Shown: one piece after another, positions 44,422-53,009 of the stretch
Layout: each line of letters begins with the position of its first letter
Numbering within the stretch: the stretch's first letter is position 1
Assembly: GCF_003287405.1 (NCBI RefSeq)
Contig: NZ_PRLD01000006.1
Span: 62,001 to 126,000, forward strand
Reading direction: 5' to 3'
Source: Faecalibacterium prausnitzii
GTDB lineage: Bacteria; Bacillota; Clostridia; Oscillospirales; Ruminococcaceae
Length of the DNA: 64,000 nt
The notes under the pieces: generated by a model
What the model saw: only the letters and a program-made list of their open reading frames with translations
Told to the model about the DNA's origin: nothing
The model's database searches: none
Position numbers and translations under genes: made by a program

Positions 44422-44477
44422 GATAGCTTTTCCTTTCTGTTTTGGGTGAGATACAGTATAACCTACTGTTCCTCTAT

Positions 44478-44507
44478 ACTATACCCCAAACCGGGGCAGT
44501 TTTGCAA
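44478..44507 (-). promoter_or_regulatory. Putative promoter of the DUF1858-trmK-nif3 operon
   Basis: Minus-strand TTGCAA, 18 bases, TATAGT, about 57 bases upstream of the ATG. The spacer contains a CCCCGGTTTGGGG inverted repeat. Confidence 0.55.
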
Positions 44508-44526
44508 GAGCCTTGGGGAAATCCGC

Positions 44527-45405
44527 TTACCCCTCCGCCTGATAGTCCTTTTCCAGCGAGAAGCCGCGCCCGCTTACCTCGGTAACGTGGCTCACGATCA
44601 TAAAGCAGGTGGGGTCGATGGCGTGCGCCAGCTTTTCCAGCCTTGGCAGCTGCCGGTTGGAGACCACGCTCAGCAGCACCGATTCCGGCTCCCGCAGGTA
44701 GCCGCCCTCGCCGTGCAGAATGGTCACGCCGCGGTCCAGCTGCGCAAAAATAGCGGCGCAGATCTCATCGGACTTGGCGCTGATGATCTTTACCTCGGTG
44801 CGGGTGGTGCCCAGCATGAGCACCTTGTCCAGCACGACCGTGTAGATAATGGCCATCACCACGCCGTACAGGGACTGCCGCACCGGGCTGAACGCCGCCT
44901 GCGCCGCCAGAATGATAAAGTCGAAAACCATCATGGTGCTGGACACCGGCAGGTGGAACCACTTGTTCAGCACCAGCGGGGGGATATCCATGCCGCCGGT
45001 GGAAGCACCGGCGCGGATGGTGATGCCCAGCGAGATGCCGATGCCAAAGCCCGCGAATACGGTGTTCAGCACCAGATCATCGGTCAGCACAAGATTGCCC
45101 AGCAGCCGCTCCCACAGCGCCATAAAAAAGGGACTGAGCACCGTGCTTGCCATGGTGTTCAGGGCAAAGCGGCGTCCCAGCACCCACCAGCCCAGCAGCA
45201 GCATGGCCACGTTGACCACGAACAGCACTGCAGACACCGGCAGGCCGGTGACCTTGTTGAAAGCCAGTGCGATACCGGTGGCACCGCCGGTGATCAGGCC
45301 GGAGGGCATCAGAAATAATACCACAGTCAGCGCATACATCGCATTGCCCACCACGATGGACAGTGCGTTGAAGAGCTGCTGCTGCTTGCGTGTTAATTGC
45401 GTCAT
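44527..45405 (-). CDS. YitT family membrane protein with DUF2179 domain
   Basis: 292 residues from the ATG at 45405; an ATG six bases upstream touches the ribosome site AAAGGA. About six membrane segments (residues ~10-200) form the YitT domain, followed by a cytosolic DUF2179 domain (~215-285, KIISAKSDEICAAIF, RGVTILHGEGGYLREPE). The family is widespread in Firmicutes and its function is unknown. Monocistronic. Confidence 0.88.
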   Translation of the reverse strand: MTQLTRKQQQLFNALSIVVGNAMYALTVVLFLMPSGLITGGATGIALAFNKVTGLPVSAVLFVVNVAMLLLGWWVLGRRFALNTMASTVLSPFFMALWERLLGNLVLTDDLVLNTVFAGFGIGISLGITIRAGASTGGMDIPPLVLNKWFHLPVSSTMMVFDFIILAAQAAFSPVRQSLYGVVMAIIYTVVLDKVLMLGTTRTEVKIISAKSDEICAAIFAQLDRGVTILHGEGGYLREPESVLLSVVSNRQLPRLEKLAHAIDPTCFMIVSHVTEVSGRGFSLEKDYQAEG

Positions 45406-45456
45406 CTTCATCTTCCTTTGTTTATAGTTGAAGGTTCTTCTACTATGATAACGAAA

Positions 45457-45497
45457 ATATCCGCATTTATCAAGCCTTCGGCGATAAATGCGGATAT
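45457..45497 (-). terminator. Terminator of the DUF1538-PII operon
   Basis: Minus-strand ATATCCGCATTTATC with a perfect 15-base complement, loop GCCGAAGGCTT, followed by TTTTCGTT. It lies 20 bases after the PII-like stop. Confidence 0.8.
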
Positions 45498-45517
45498 CGG
45501 GATCAATTTTTAAGGGG

Positions 45518-46216
45518 TCACAGGGCAGCTTCCGGCTGGGCTTCGTCCTCTTCCATCAGCCGCAGACCGGCGGTATCGGTAACCGGCAGCGAGAACACGA
45601 TGGCGCCCGCCTTGGGGTTTGCCCCCTCCATAATGGCTTTCATGATGGTGTTTTTCTGGCTGGTGCGGCTGACGATGAGCACCAGCTCCTTTTCGTTCAC
45701 CAGCTCCACGCCCAGAAAGGCGGCTGCACCCTCCATGCCGGTGCCCTTTGCGTGGATCACCGTGCCGCCGCCTGCACCGGCGGTGCGGGCAGCGTCCATA
45801 ATGGAGCCGGTGTAGCCCTGATTTGCCACCACCAGCAGCAGTTCGTAGCGGGTATCCTTCAAGGTGCTCTCCTCCTTCCATGTAAGGGACTGGTGCTCGG
45901 TGAGGAACATCAGCGCCCGTTTGCCGCCAATGCTGCTCAGCGGCACAATGAACGCAATGCCGGTGCCCGGCACATCGATCTGCATTTTGCGGCGCAGATC
46001 CTTCTGGATCTTCTGCCAGCTCTCTGCCGTTACCACAGCCAGCAGCACCGCCTTTTCGGTCTTTTCCAGCCCAAGGGTGGAAAGCGTCTCCTGCACCGCC
46101 GTGCCGGAGCCTACGGTGCGCATACTTACCGTTACGCCGTGGCTTTTGTACAGCTGCAAAAAGCCATCGGTAGAGCGGCGGTCGGTGATGGTGATCATCA
46201 AAAACAAACTGCTCAC
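45518..46216 (-). CDS. Tandem PII-like signalling protein
   Basis: 232 residues from a GTG start with GGAGG six bases upstream. Two ferredoxin-like PII-type halves (about 1-115 and 120-232). The second half keeps the PII signature GAGGGTVIHAKGTG and the FLGVELVNEKELVLIV strand; the first half is more divergent (VSMRTVGSGTA). PII proteins are normally trimers of single domains that bind nucleotides and control transporters or enzymes. It is cotranscribed with the DUF1538 membrane protein 12 bases upstream, so it probably regulates that protein. Confidence 0.82.
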   Translation of the reverse strand: MSSLFLMITITDRRSTDGFLQLYKSHGVTVSMRTVGSGTAVQETLSTLGLEKTEKAVLLAVVTAESWQKIQKDLRRKMQIDVPGTGIAFIVPLSSIGGKRALMFLTEHQSLTWKEESTLKDTRYELLLVVANQGYTGSIMDAARTAGAGGGTVIHAKGTGMEGAAAFLGVELVNEKELVLIVSRTSQKNTIMKAIMEGANPKAGAIVFSLPVTDTAGLRLMEEDEAQPEAAL

Positions 46217-46228
46217 GTTCTGCCTCCT

Positions 46229-47779
46229 TTACAGCTCGATAATGGCGTCATCCGGCAGGTCTGCAAACACGGTGGCAAGCACCGCAGCGGGCTGCGCCAC
46301 ATGCGCCTTGCGGGTGCGCAGCTGCGCCACCAGACCCATCATCTGCACGGTGATGAGCGGAGTCATGGCGACCATCGCCACCACGCCGAAAGCATCGGTG
46401 ACGATGTTGCCGCCCACCGCCACGCAGGCACCCTGTGCCAGCGGCAGCAGGAAGGTTGCGGTCATAGGGCCGGAAGCCACACCGCCCGCGTCAAATGCGA
46501 TGGCGGTAAACAGCTTGGGCACCACAAAGGAGATGCTGATGGCGAACACATAGCCCGGCACAAGGAACCACAGGATGGAGATGCCGGTCAGCACCCGCAC
46601 CATGGCAAGACCCACCGAGATGGACACGCCTGCGGAAAGTGCCAGACCCATGGCCTGCGCCGAGATGGCACCGTCGGTCACCTCTTCCACCTGCTTGTTC
46701 AGCACATAGACCGCAGGCTCGGCCTTGACGATGAAGTAGCCGATGAGCATTCCGATGGGAATGATCACCCAGCGCATCCCACTGCCTGCCAGCACCTGTC
46801 CCAGATAGTTACCGGCGGGCATAAAGCCCACGTTTGCGCCGGTCAAAAAGAGCACAAGGCCGATATAGGTATACGCAAGGCCCACGCCGATGCGCCCCAG
46901 CGTGCGGCGGTCCAGCCGCAGGGCAATGAGCTGAAATGCCCCGAACATCAGCACAATGGGCAGCAGCGAGCGGGCGATCTCGGCAAGATAGGTGGGCAGG
47001 CCTTCCCGGAACAGCCGCCACAATTCCACCGAGTCTGCCACCTCCGGCAGAACAGGCGGGATGTAGGTGCTGTCCGCTGCGCGGAAGGCGATGCCCAGCG
47101 TCAGCACCGCCAGAATGGGGCCGATGGAGCACATGGCCACCAGACCAAAGCTGTCGTCCGCCGCGTGGCGGTCGCTGCGGATGGCGGAAACACCCACGCC
47201 CAGCGCCATGATAAAGGGCACAGTCATGGGGCCGGTGGTCACGCCGCCGGAGTCAAACGCCACGGCGAGAAACTCCTTGGGCACAAAGGCCGCCAGCAGA
47301 AAGATGAGCCCATAGAACAGCACCAGCAGCTTTGGCAGCGCAACGCCGATGAGCATACGCAGGAAGGCAAAGACCAGAAACAGGCCCACGCCCGCCGCCA
47401 CCGAAAGGATCAGCGTACCGCTGGGGATGGAGGGCACCTGATCTGCCAGCACCTGCAAGTCCGGCTCAGAGATAGTGATAAGGAAGCCCAGCAAAAAGCC
47501 GAGCACGAGGATGAGGGGCAGCTTGCGGCTGCGGGTGATGACTGCACCCACCCGCTCGCCCATGGGGGTCATGCTCATCTCTGCACCCAGAGTAAAGAAC
47601 ATGATGCCCACCACGATCATGGCAGCGCCCAGCAAAAAGCACAGCAGGATGCTGGGCGACACCGGTGCTACCGTAAAGCAGAGCACCAGCACAATGGCCA
47701 CAATGGGCAGCACCGCCTGCAGCGCCTCCAAAAGCTTTTCCCGCAGCTTGGGGAGCGATCGTCTGAGAATGATGTCCAC
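46229..47779 (-). CDS. DUF1538 family membrane protein, internally duplicated
   Basis: 516 residues from the GTG at 47779; a TTG at 47818 also opens the frame but lies inside an inverted repeat next to the promoter, so the shorter form is preferred. About 12-14 membrane segments in two related halves: AFDSGGVTTGPMTVPF in the first and AFDAGGVASGPMTATF in the second are clear repeats of one motif, each after a V-P-K-x-[FL] segment. The architecture suggests a transporter with inverted or tandem halves. Substrate unknown. Paired with the PII-like gene. Confidence 0.82.
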   Translation of the reverse strand: MDIILRRSLPKLREKLLEALQAVLPIVAIVLVLCFTVAPVSPSILLCFLLGAAMIVVGIMFFTLGAEMSMTPMGERVGAVITRSRKLPLILVLGFLLGFLITISEPDLQVLADQVPSIPSGTLILSVAAGVGLFLVFAFLRMLIGVALPKLLVLFYGLIFLLAAFVPKEFLAVAFDSGGVTTGPMTVPFIMALGVGVSAIRSDRHAADDSFGLVAMCSIGPILAVLTLGIAFRAADSTYIPPVLPEVADSVELWRLFREGLPTYLAEIARSLLPIVLMFGAFQLIALRLDRRTLGRIGVGLAYTYIGLVLFLTGANVGFMPAGNYLGQVLAGSGMRWVIIPIGMLIGYFIVKAEPAVYVLNKQVEEVTDGAISAQAMGLALSAGVSISVGLAMVRVLTGISILWFLVPGYVFAISISFVVPKLFTAIAFDAGGVASGPMTATFLLPLAQGACVAVGGNIVTDAFGVVAMVAMTPLITVQMMGLVAQLRTRKAHVAQPAAVLATVFADLPDDAIIEL

Positions 47780-47800
47780 CGCCTTTCGTCTGTATCCTGT

Positions 47801-47818
47801 TTGTACACTTTTGTACAA
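47801..47818. promoter_or_regulatory. Perfect inverted repeat before the DUF1538 gene, candidate operator
   Basis: TTGTAC-ACTTTT-GTACAA, 6-bp arms with 6-base spacer. It sits just downstream of AT-rich promoter-like sequence (TATACTATAAATATA on the minus strand). This suggests repression by a dimeric regulator. Confidence 0.5.
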
Positions 47819-47924
47819 GATATATTTATAGTATACGGATTCAGGGGGATACCGTCAACCGGCAGAAGGAAAAAACTTGAGCAAGTTCCATAAATTGTAA
47901 AAATATATTACTCACCTTTATGTC

Positions 47925-48042
47925 CTTCCCCGTGAAAATGGAATACCGGAGCGTCCGCAGACGCTCCGGTATTCCGAACTTATAAATAATTTTTCCGCTG
48001 AATATGGCCAAAGCGCACGCGGCGGCCATTCAAAATCGTCCT
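47925..48042 (-). repeat. Family A hairpin repeat, copy A8
   Basis: Minus orientation, ending at the flippase stop codon. Hairpin 1 is ATGGCC (48004-48009) with GGCCAT (48024-48029), a paired rewrite of ATGCGC/GCGCAT. Hairpin 2 is GGAATACCGGAGCGTC-CGCA-complement (47940-47975). The gap 47819-47924 upstream shows only promoter-like sequence. Confidence 0.85.
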
Positions 48043-48045
48043 GCT

Positions 48046-49536
48046 TTACGCCTTTTTCGGCTTCAGCCAGCCGTCCACGGCGGCTACCAGCGCCTTGCCC
48101 CGGCGGCCCAGCAGACGGGGCAGCAACACACGCGCCATGGCCCATACGCCCGCAAAGTTGTACAGGATGATAACCAGCGTGATCAGCCCCGTCCACAGCC
48201 CGTACAGCGGCGGCTCTGCCAGCAGCACAAAGGCTTCAAATACCAGCGCGGCGGCATTTACCAGCACCCGCGCCGGGTGGACGTGCATCCCGATCATGCG
48301 GCGGGCATCCACGGCGCGCAGGGTGAACACCAGTGCAAGGCCAAGGAAGGACGCATAGGTCGCGCCCACAGGTCCCCACCACTTGATAAAGAAGTAGTTC
48401 ATGATGCAGTTGCTGATAGCGCCCGCCATCATGGTGACCATGCTGCGCTGCGACTTTTTAGTCACCACATAGACGCTGTTCATGAACTGGTTAAAGCAGC
48501 TGCAGGTGGAAGCCAGCACGAGGAACGGTACAAAGTGCCATGCGTAATAGTAGTTGGACTTCATGACGTGCATCACCGGGCGGCACAGCCAGATAATGCC
48601 CGCCGCACAGCAGAACAGCACGCTGGAATAGGTGCGGAAGATCTGGGTAAAGAACCGCGCACGCCCTTCCTCCTCGGTGACAGCGGAAAGCTGCCACGCG
48701 TCGTAGAAGATCAGACCCAGCGTGGTCAGGATGGTGGGCAGGAAGTAGCCGGTGGAAAGCAGGCCGCTCCATGCGTTGCCGGTGCGCCCGTCCAGTCCCT
48801 CGCACATCTCGCGCACAAAGAACAGGTCAGACGCGTTGATGATCCAGAAACTGATCTGCGCCGGGATCATGGGCAGCGAGAAGTTGAGCATCTGCCGCCA
48901 CAGCTTTTTGTTGATGCCCTTCAGCTCCACATAGTTCCACAGCTTGCCGGTAAACAGCAAGAACAGCACGCTGGTCAGGTCGCCGCTGATGATGGCCAGC
49001 AGGTAGCCGTTGGCGCCCCACTTGAAGCCCACCAGGTACAGCACATAAAACGCCATGGTAGCCACGGTGCACAGCACGCCGTCCACCGCCACCAGCTTGT
49101 TCCACTGGCGGCTGCGCACAAACTGGGTGCACAGGGTGCGCAGGCAGCTCATGAGCACATAAATGTAGATCAGCAGGCCGTACTGCGCCATATCCGGCAA
49201 AAACTGGGTGACCGGCCAGCACAGCACCAGAATGCCAAAGCCGCCCAGAATGGTGAGCAGGCCGTTGGTGAACACCTGCTTTTCGCTGTTGCCCTTGTCC
49301 AGACCAAAGCGGATGATGGCGTTGGACATTCCCATAGACACAAAGGGGATGAGCAGGTTTGCATACTGGCTCAGGATCTTGGACAGACCCAGATCCGAGA
49401 TCTCCGCCATGGCGTAGGTCAGAAAGGGCTGTACGATCAGGGTGAGCAGCTTGGATGAAAAGCTGGAGATTGCAAAGATCAGGGTATTGCCGGCAAGTTT
49501 GGAATATTTATCGCCGGTCTTTTTTTCGTTTTCCAA
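48046..49536 (-). CDS. Polysaccharide flippase-type membrane protein (MOP superfamily)
   Basis: 496 residues from a TTG start with GGAGGG nine bases upstream. Twelve to fourteen predicted membrane segments, of the polysaccharide transport/MATE (Wzx-like) group; SKLAGNTLIFAISSFSSKLL at the start is typical. It would flip lipid-linked sugars to the outer face for envelope polysaccharide. No glycosyltransferase cluster is adjacent, but a GT32 fusion gene lies 11 kb away. Confidence 0.88.
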   Translation of the reverse strand: MENEKKTGDKYSKLAGNTLIFAISSFSSKLLTLIVQPFLTYAMAEISDLGLSKILSQYANLLIPFVSMGMSNAIIRFGLDKGNSEKQVFTNGLLTILGGFGILVLCWPVTQFLPDMAQYGLLIYIYVLMSCLRTLCTQFVRSRQWNKLVAVDGVLCTVATMAFYVLYLVGFKWGANGYLLAIISGDLTSVLFLLFTGKLWNYVELKGINKKLWRQMLNFSLPMIPAQISFWIINASDLFFVREMCEGLDGRTGNAWSGLLSTGYFLPTILTTLGLIFYDAWQLSAVTEEEGRARFFTQIFRTYSSVLFCCAAGIIWLCRPVMHVMKSNYYYAWHFVPFLVLASTCSCFNQFMNSVYVVTKKSQRSMVTMMAGAISNCIMNYFFIKWWGPVGATYASFLGLALVFTLRAVDARRMIGMHVHPARVLVNAAALVFEAFVLLAEPPLYGLWTGLITLVIILYNFAGVWAMARVLLPRLLGRRGKALVAAVDGWLKPKKA

Positions 49537-49564
49537 GGGAATTTCCCTCCGTTTTTACGATAGA

Positions 49565-50119
49565 TTATTTTTTCAGCAGTTCCCGCCGGGCCTTCCAGTC
49601 CGGCAGCAGCTTTTCCACTTCTGCCCAGAAGGCCGGGCTGTGGTTCAACTGCAAAAAGTGGCAGTACTCGTGTACTACCACATAGATCTGCGCCGCAGGG
49701 GGCTGGTTATACAGCTGCAAAGCAAGGGTGATCTGCCGCTTGCCCGGGCAGCACACGCCCCAGCGGCTGGTCATGCTGCGCACTTTCAGGACAGGCTTCT
49801 GCCCGCCCAGCACCCCGGCAAAGGCCGGGTAGACCTTATCGCTCATGGCGGTAAAGTAGGCCAGCGCCGTGGCCTTGTCCGGCAGGTCAGCGTTATCCTT
49901 GTTCCGCTTGGTGATGTTCTTCACCCGGGTGTCCCGGATCCACTGGGCGTTTTGCAGCACAAAACGGTCAGCCTGTTCCAGACTGGCCGTCAGGGGGATG
50001 CTTACCATCACGGTGCCGTTGTCCCGCACCCGCAGATGCAGCTGCTTTACCTTTTTGCGCACCAGCTCGTACTGGATGCCCTCCACGCTGCGCAGCTGGG
50101 CGCACAGCTTTGCCGCCAC
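49565..50119 (-). CDS. YgjP-like (SprT/M48-related) metallopeptidase
   Basis: 184 residues, GTG start at 50119. Zinc site HEYCH within VVVHEYCHFLQLNHSPAFW near residue 148, with a third ligand expected downstream. The family (DUF45) is widespread; substrates are not known. It starts one base after the EamA stop, within a three-gene chain of overlapping genes. Confidence 0.88.
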   Translation of the reverse strand: MAAKLCAQLRSVEGIQYELVRKKVKQLHLRVRDNGTVMVSIPLTASLEQADRFVLQNAQWIRDTRVKNITKRNKDNADLPDKATALAYFTAMSDKVYPAFAGVLGGQKPVLKVRSMTSRWGVCCPGKRQITLALQLYNQPPAAQIYVVVHEYCHFLQLNHSPAFWAEVEKLLPDWKARRELLKK

Positions 50120-50120
50120 C

Positions 50121-51038
50121 TCAGGCCTTGCTCCGCATCAGGCGGCCAAGGGGCAGCTGTGCCAGCACCACGGCGGCAAACAGCAGCACGCAGCCGAAAG
50201 ATTCCCGGAAGGAAAGGTTCTGGTGCAGCAGCAGCCAGCCGCCCAGGGCGCTGAATACGCTTTCCAGACACATGATAAGGCTTGCCACCGCGGGGTTCAG
50301 GTCCCGCTGACCCAGGATCTGCAGGGTGTAGGCCACGCCGCTGGACATGATGCCGCAGTACAGGATGGGCCCGGCGAAGGTGATAAACTCTGCCATGGCA
50401 GGCTGCTCGAACAAAAACGCCGCCACGGTGCTTTCCACCGACACCACAAAAAACTCCACAAGGCTCAGGCGCACGCCGTCCATCTGCGGGGAAAAATGAT
50501 CCACCGCCATGATCTGGAAGCTGAACAGCACCGCGCACAAAAGCAGCAGCCAGTCGCTGCTCTGGATGCTGCCAAAGCCGTCCTTCATGCACAGCAGGTA
50601 CAGCCCCACCACGGCAATGGCCATGCTCACCCACAGCTGTGCACTGCCCTTGCGGCCCAGAAACAGGCCGAACACCGGCACCAGCACCACATACATGGCG
50701 GTCAGAAAGCCCGCCTTTGCGGTGGAGGGGTCCAGCGTGATGCCCAGCTGCTGCGCTGCGCTGGCCAAAAACAGCAGCGTGCCGCACATAAGCCCGGCTT
50801 TCAGCAGCAGCTTGCGCTCGGCAGCGGTCTTGGGCTTGCCGTCCGGTTTGCCCTGCCGGTGGTGCAAGGCGTCAAACGCCTTGACCGTGGGCAGCAGCAC
50901 CAGAACCGCCATCCAGCTGCGCCCCGCCAGAAAGGAGAACGCGCCCATGCCAGAGCCGGCGCTCTGCGCCACAAAGGCTGTGCCCCAGATCAGGGCGCAC
51001 AGCATCAGCAGCATTGAATTTTTCGTCTGGTTCGTCAT
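50121..51038 (-). CDS. EamA/DMT family transporter
   Basis: 305 residues with ten membrane segments in two EamA halves, opening LLMLCALIWGTAFVAQSAG and second half LCAVLFSFQIMAVDHFSP / GPILYCGIMSSGVAYTLQILGQRDL. A drug/metabolite exporter type; substrate unknown. Its ATG overlaps the lipoprotein stop as ATGA. Confidence 0.92.
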   Translation of the reverse strand: MTNQTKNSMLLMLCALIWGTAFVAQSAGSGMGAFSFLAGRSWMAVLVLLPTVKAFDALHHRQGKPDGKPKTAAERKLLLKAGLMCGTLLFLASAAQQLGITLDPSTAKAGFLTAMYVVLVPVFGLFLGRKGSAQLWVSMAIAVVGLYLLCMKDGFGSIQSSDWLLLLCAVLFSFQIMAVDHFSPQMDGVRLSLVEFFVVSVESTVAAFLFEQPAMAEFITFAGPILYCGIMSSGVAYTLQILGQRDLNPAVASLIMCLESVFSALGGWLLLHQNLSFRESFGCVLLFAAVVLAQLPLGRLMRSKA

Positions 51039-51577
51039 CCGGCAATGCCCTCCACCTTCATCAGGCCGTACAGGTAGTACCGGCTGGAATCATAGGAGAT
51101 GGTCACGCGGTACTGCGCCGCCGGGTCCAGCCCGGAAATGGTGCAGCGGTAGTCGGTGCCATCGGTTTTGACGTAGTAGGTGCTGTCCGGCACATACGCT
51201 GCGCCGCCGTCCACCTTTTTCCACAGTGCCACCTTGAACTTCTGGGTGCCCTCGGCGGTGCCGCAGGCCATGATGTTCAAACTGCCGCCCGGCACGGTAA
51301 AGTAGCCGGTGTTGCGGCTCCAGATGCCGTTGAACACCGCGTACAGACAGCCGTCTGCGGTGGCGGTGGCATACTTTGCCGAGGCATCCGCAATGCCCTG
51401 AATGATCAGCGGGTCGGCGGTGGCTTCCGCCCAGCGGGTGGTGTCCTCCTCCTGCACTTCCTCGGAGTGGCCTGTCACCTTCTGCGCCACCTTTTTCAGG
51501 GTCTCCTTGCAGCCGGTCAGGCTAAGCACCATCACCGCCGCCAGCAGCAGTGCCAAAAGCTGTTTTTTCATCTTCAT
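51035..51577 (-). CDS. Small lipoprotein of unknown function
   Basis: 180 residues from the ATG at 51577 (GAGG six bases upstream); longer readings lack a ribosome site. Signal peptide with lipobox LTGC and lipidated Cys23. The mature part is beta-rich, ending in a fibronectin-type-III-like strand pattern (YRCTISGLDPAAQYRVTISY). No family recognised. First gene of lipoprotein-EamA-YgjP. Confidence 0.75.
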   Translation of the reverse strand: MKMKKQLLALLLAAVMVLSLTGCKETLKKVAQKVTGHSEEVQEEDTTRWAEATADPLIIQGIADASAKYATATADGCLYAVFNGIWSRNTGYFTVPGGSLNIMACGTAEGTQKFKVALWKKVDGGAAYVPDSTYYVKTDGTDYRCTISGLDPAAQYRVTISYDSSRYYLYGLMKVEGIAG

Positions 51578-51646
51578 AGCTTTCCTCATAGAAACAAAGA
51601 AACTTTTCTTTTTCGTGCGTCTCTGCCAACGGGCAGATACAGGGTA

Positions 51647-51675
51647 AGTATACCGCATTTTGCCGCTCTGCACAA
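51647..51675 (-). promoter_or_regulatory. Putative promoter of the lipoprotein-EamA-YgjP operon
   Basis: Minus-strand TTGTGC, 17 bases, TATACT, 70 bases upstream of the chosen lipoprotein start. Confidence 0.6.
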
Positions 51676-51725
51676 GATACCTGTGTTTATTTTGTGCGGT
51701 TTGCCGCCTGTTTCTGCACGAATTT

Positions 51726-53009
51726 TCACTTATTCAGCGCCCGCAGCGCCGCGCACTCGGCCCCGGCCAGCGCAGGAGCCTCCGGCCCGAACAGACTGCC
51801 ATAGCGGTACAGCGCCCAGCCGCCCGCCGCCTGCTGCCGTAAGTCCTTTACCTGCGCCGCCAGCGCGCTGCCGGTACTCCAGCCGGATACGCTGTCCGGG
51901 TTCGCACCGCCGTCCCCGGTGCCCACCCGGTACGCACCCAGCCCGAAGTACAGCGCCACATCCCCCGCCCGTGGGTAGGCAAGCCACGCCGGAACGATGT
52001 TTTCAAAGGCAAAGCGGGTGCTGCCGGAGTGCAGGGTAAAGCCGTAACCCCAGTACACCTGCGGGCAGAGGTAGTCGATGACCTTCTCCTCCCCGCCCGC
52101 CGCCAGCCATGCGGTCACATCGCTGTACTGCTGGTCAAGGTCGTTGTCCGGGTTGCCCTGCGGACTGATGCCGAACCGCAAGGTGGGGTCTGCCGCCTTT
52201 ACGGTGCGGTACACTTTCGCCACCAGCGCGGTGACGTTCTGCCGCCGCCACGCGGCAAGGTCGGCTGCGCCGCTTGCCGCAAACTGCACCGCGTCCACGG
52301 CGGCATCGGTGGTGGGGTAAAAGTAATCGTCAAAGTGGATGCCGTCCACCGGGTAGTTCTGCAAAAGCTCTGCCACCCCCTGCACCACATAGTCTGCGGC
52401 GGCAGGCACGGCGGGGTTCAGGTACAGCCCCTCCCCGGCGGTGCACAGCCAGTCCGGGTGGGTGTTTGCCAGATTATTCTCTGCCAGATTCGGCGGCATC
52501 GCCGCCGAGGAGCGCAGACGGTAGGGGTTGACCCACGCTTCCACCCCGATGCCCCGGCGGTGCGCCTCGGCCAGAAAGACATCCAGCGGGTCAAAGCCGG
52601 GGTCTTTGCCCTGCACCCCGGTGCACAGATGGCTCCACGGGAACAGGCTGCTGCGGTACAGCGCGTCCCCGAAGGGGCGCACCTGCGCCAGCACGGTGTT
52701 CAGTCCCAGCCCGGCGCAATTGTCCAGCAGCTGCGCTGCCCCGGCGCGGAAGGTGTCCTCGGTGGAAAAATCCAGCAGCGCCCAGTCCAGATAGCTCACC
52801 CACACCGCCCGCCACTCCCCGGCGGGCAGGGCGGGGTTGGGTGCCGGGGGCGTATCCTGCCCGGAGGCAGCAGTGCGGTCTGCATCGCTTTTCTGCCGCA
52901 GATACCACCCCGCCGCAGCACAGGCGGCTGCGCCCGCCCCTGCCAGAAAGGCTCTGCGGCCAAAGCGGCGTTTTGCCTTGGCTTTAGACGTCCTGCGGCG
53001 CTGGGTCAC
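51726..53009 (-). CDS. GH10-like (GHL10/DUF187) glycoside hydrolase family protein
   Basis: 427 residues from a GTG start (AGGAGG seven bases upstream) whose first bases overlap the previous stop as GTGA. The N-terminus reads as a twin-arginine-type export signal (GRRAFLAGAGAAACAAAGW). The body (about 65-420) matches the YngK/DUF187 TIM-barrel: GEWRAVWVSYLDW, NTVLAQVRPFGDALY, VEAWVNPYRL and VDGIHFDDYFYP. Related enzymes act on polysaccharides or peptidoglycan glycans outside the cell. The substrate is unknown. Confidence 0.88.
   Translation of the reverse strand: MTQRRRTSKAKAKRRFGRRAFLAGAGAAACAAAGWYLRQKSDADRTAASGQDTPPAPNPALPAGEWRAVWVSYLDWALLDFSTEDTFRAGAAQLLDNCAGLGLNTVLAQVRPFGDALYRSSLFPWSHLCTGVQGKDPGFDPLDVFLAEAHRRGIGVEAWVNPYRLRSSAAMPPNLAENNLANTHPDWLCTAGEGLYLNPAVPAAADYVVQGVAELLQNYPVDGIHFDDYFYPTTDAAVDAVQFAASGAADLAAWRRQNVTALVAKVYRTVKAADPTLRFGISPQGNPDNDLDQQYSDVTAWLAAGGEEKVIDYLCPQVYWGYGFTLHSGSTRFAFENIVPAWLAYPRAGDVALYFGLGAYRVGTGDGGANPDSVSGWSTGSALAAQVKDLRQQAAGGWALYRYGSLFGPEAPALAGAECAALRALNK

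Noticed and set aside
45488-47893. 801-residue plus-strand open frame
   Set aside because: Antisense shadow of the PII-like and DUF1538 genes. It is rich in His, Gln and Gly from codon complement and contains no recognisable domain.
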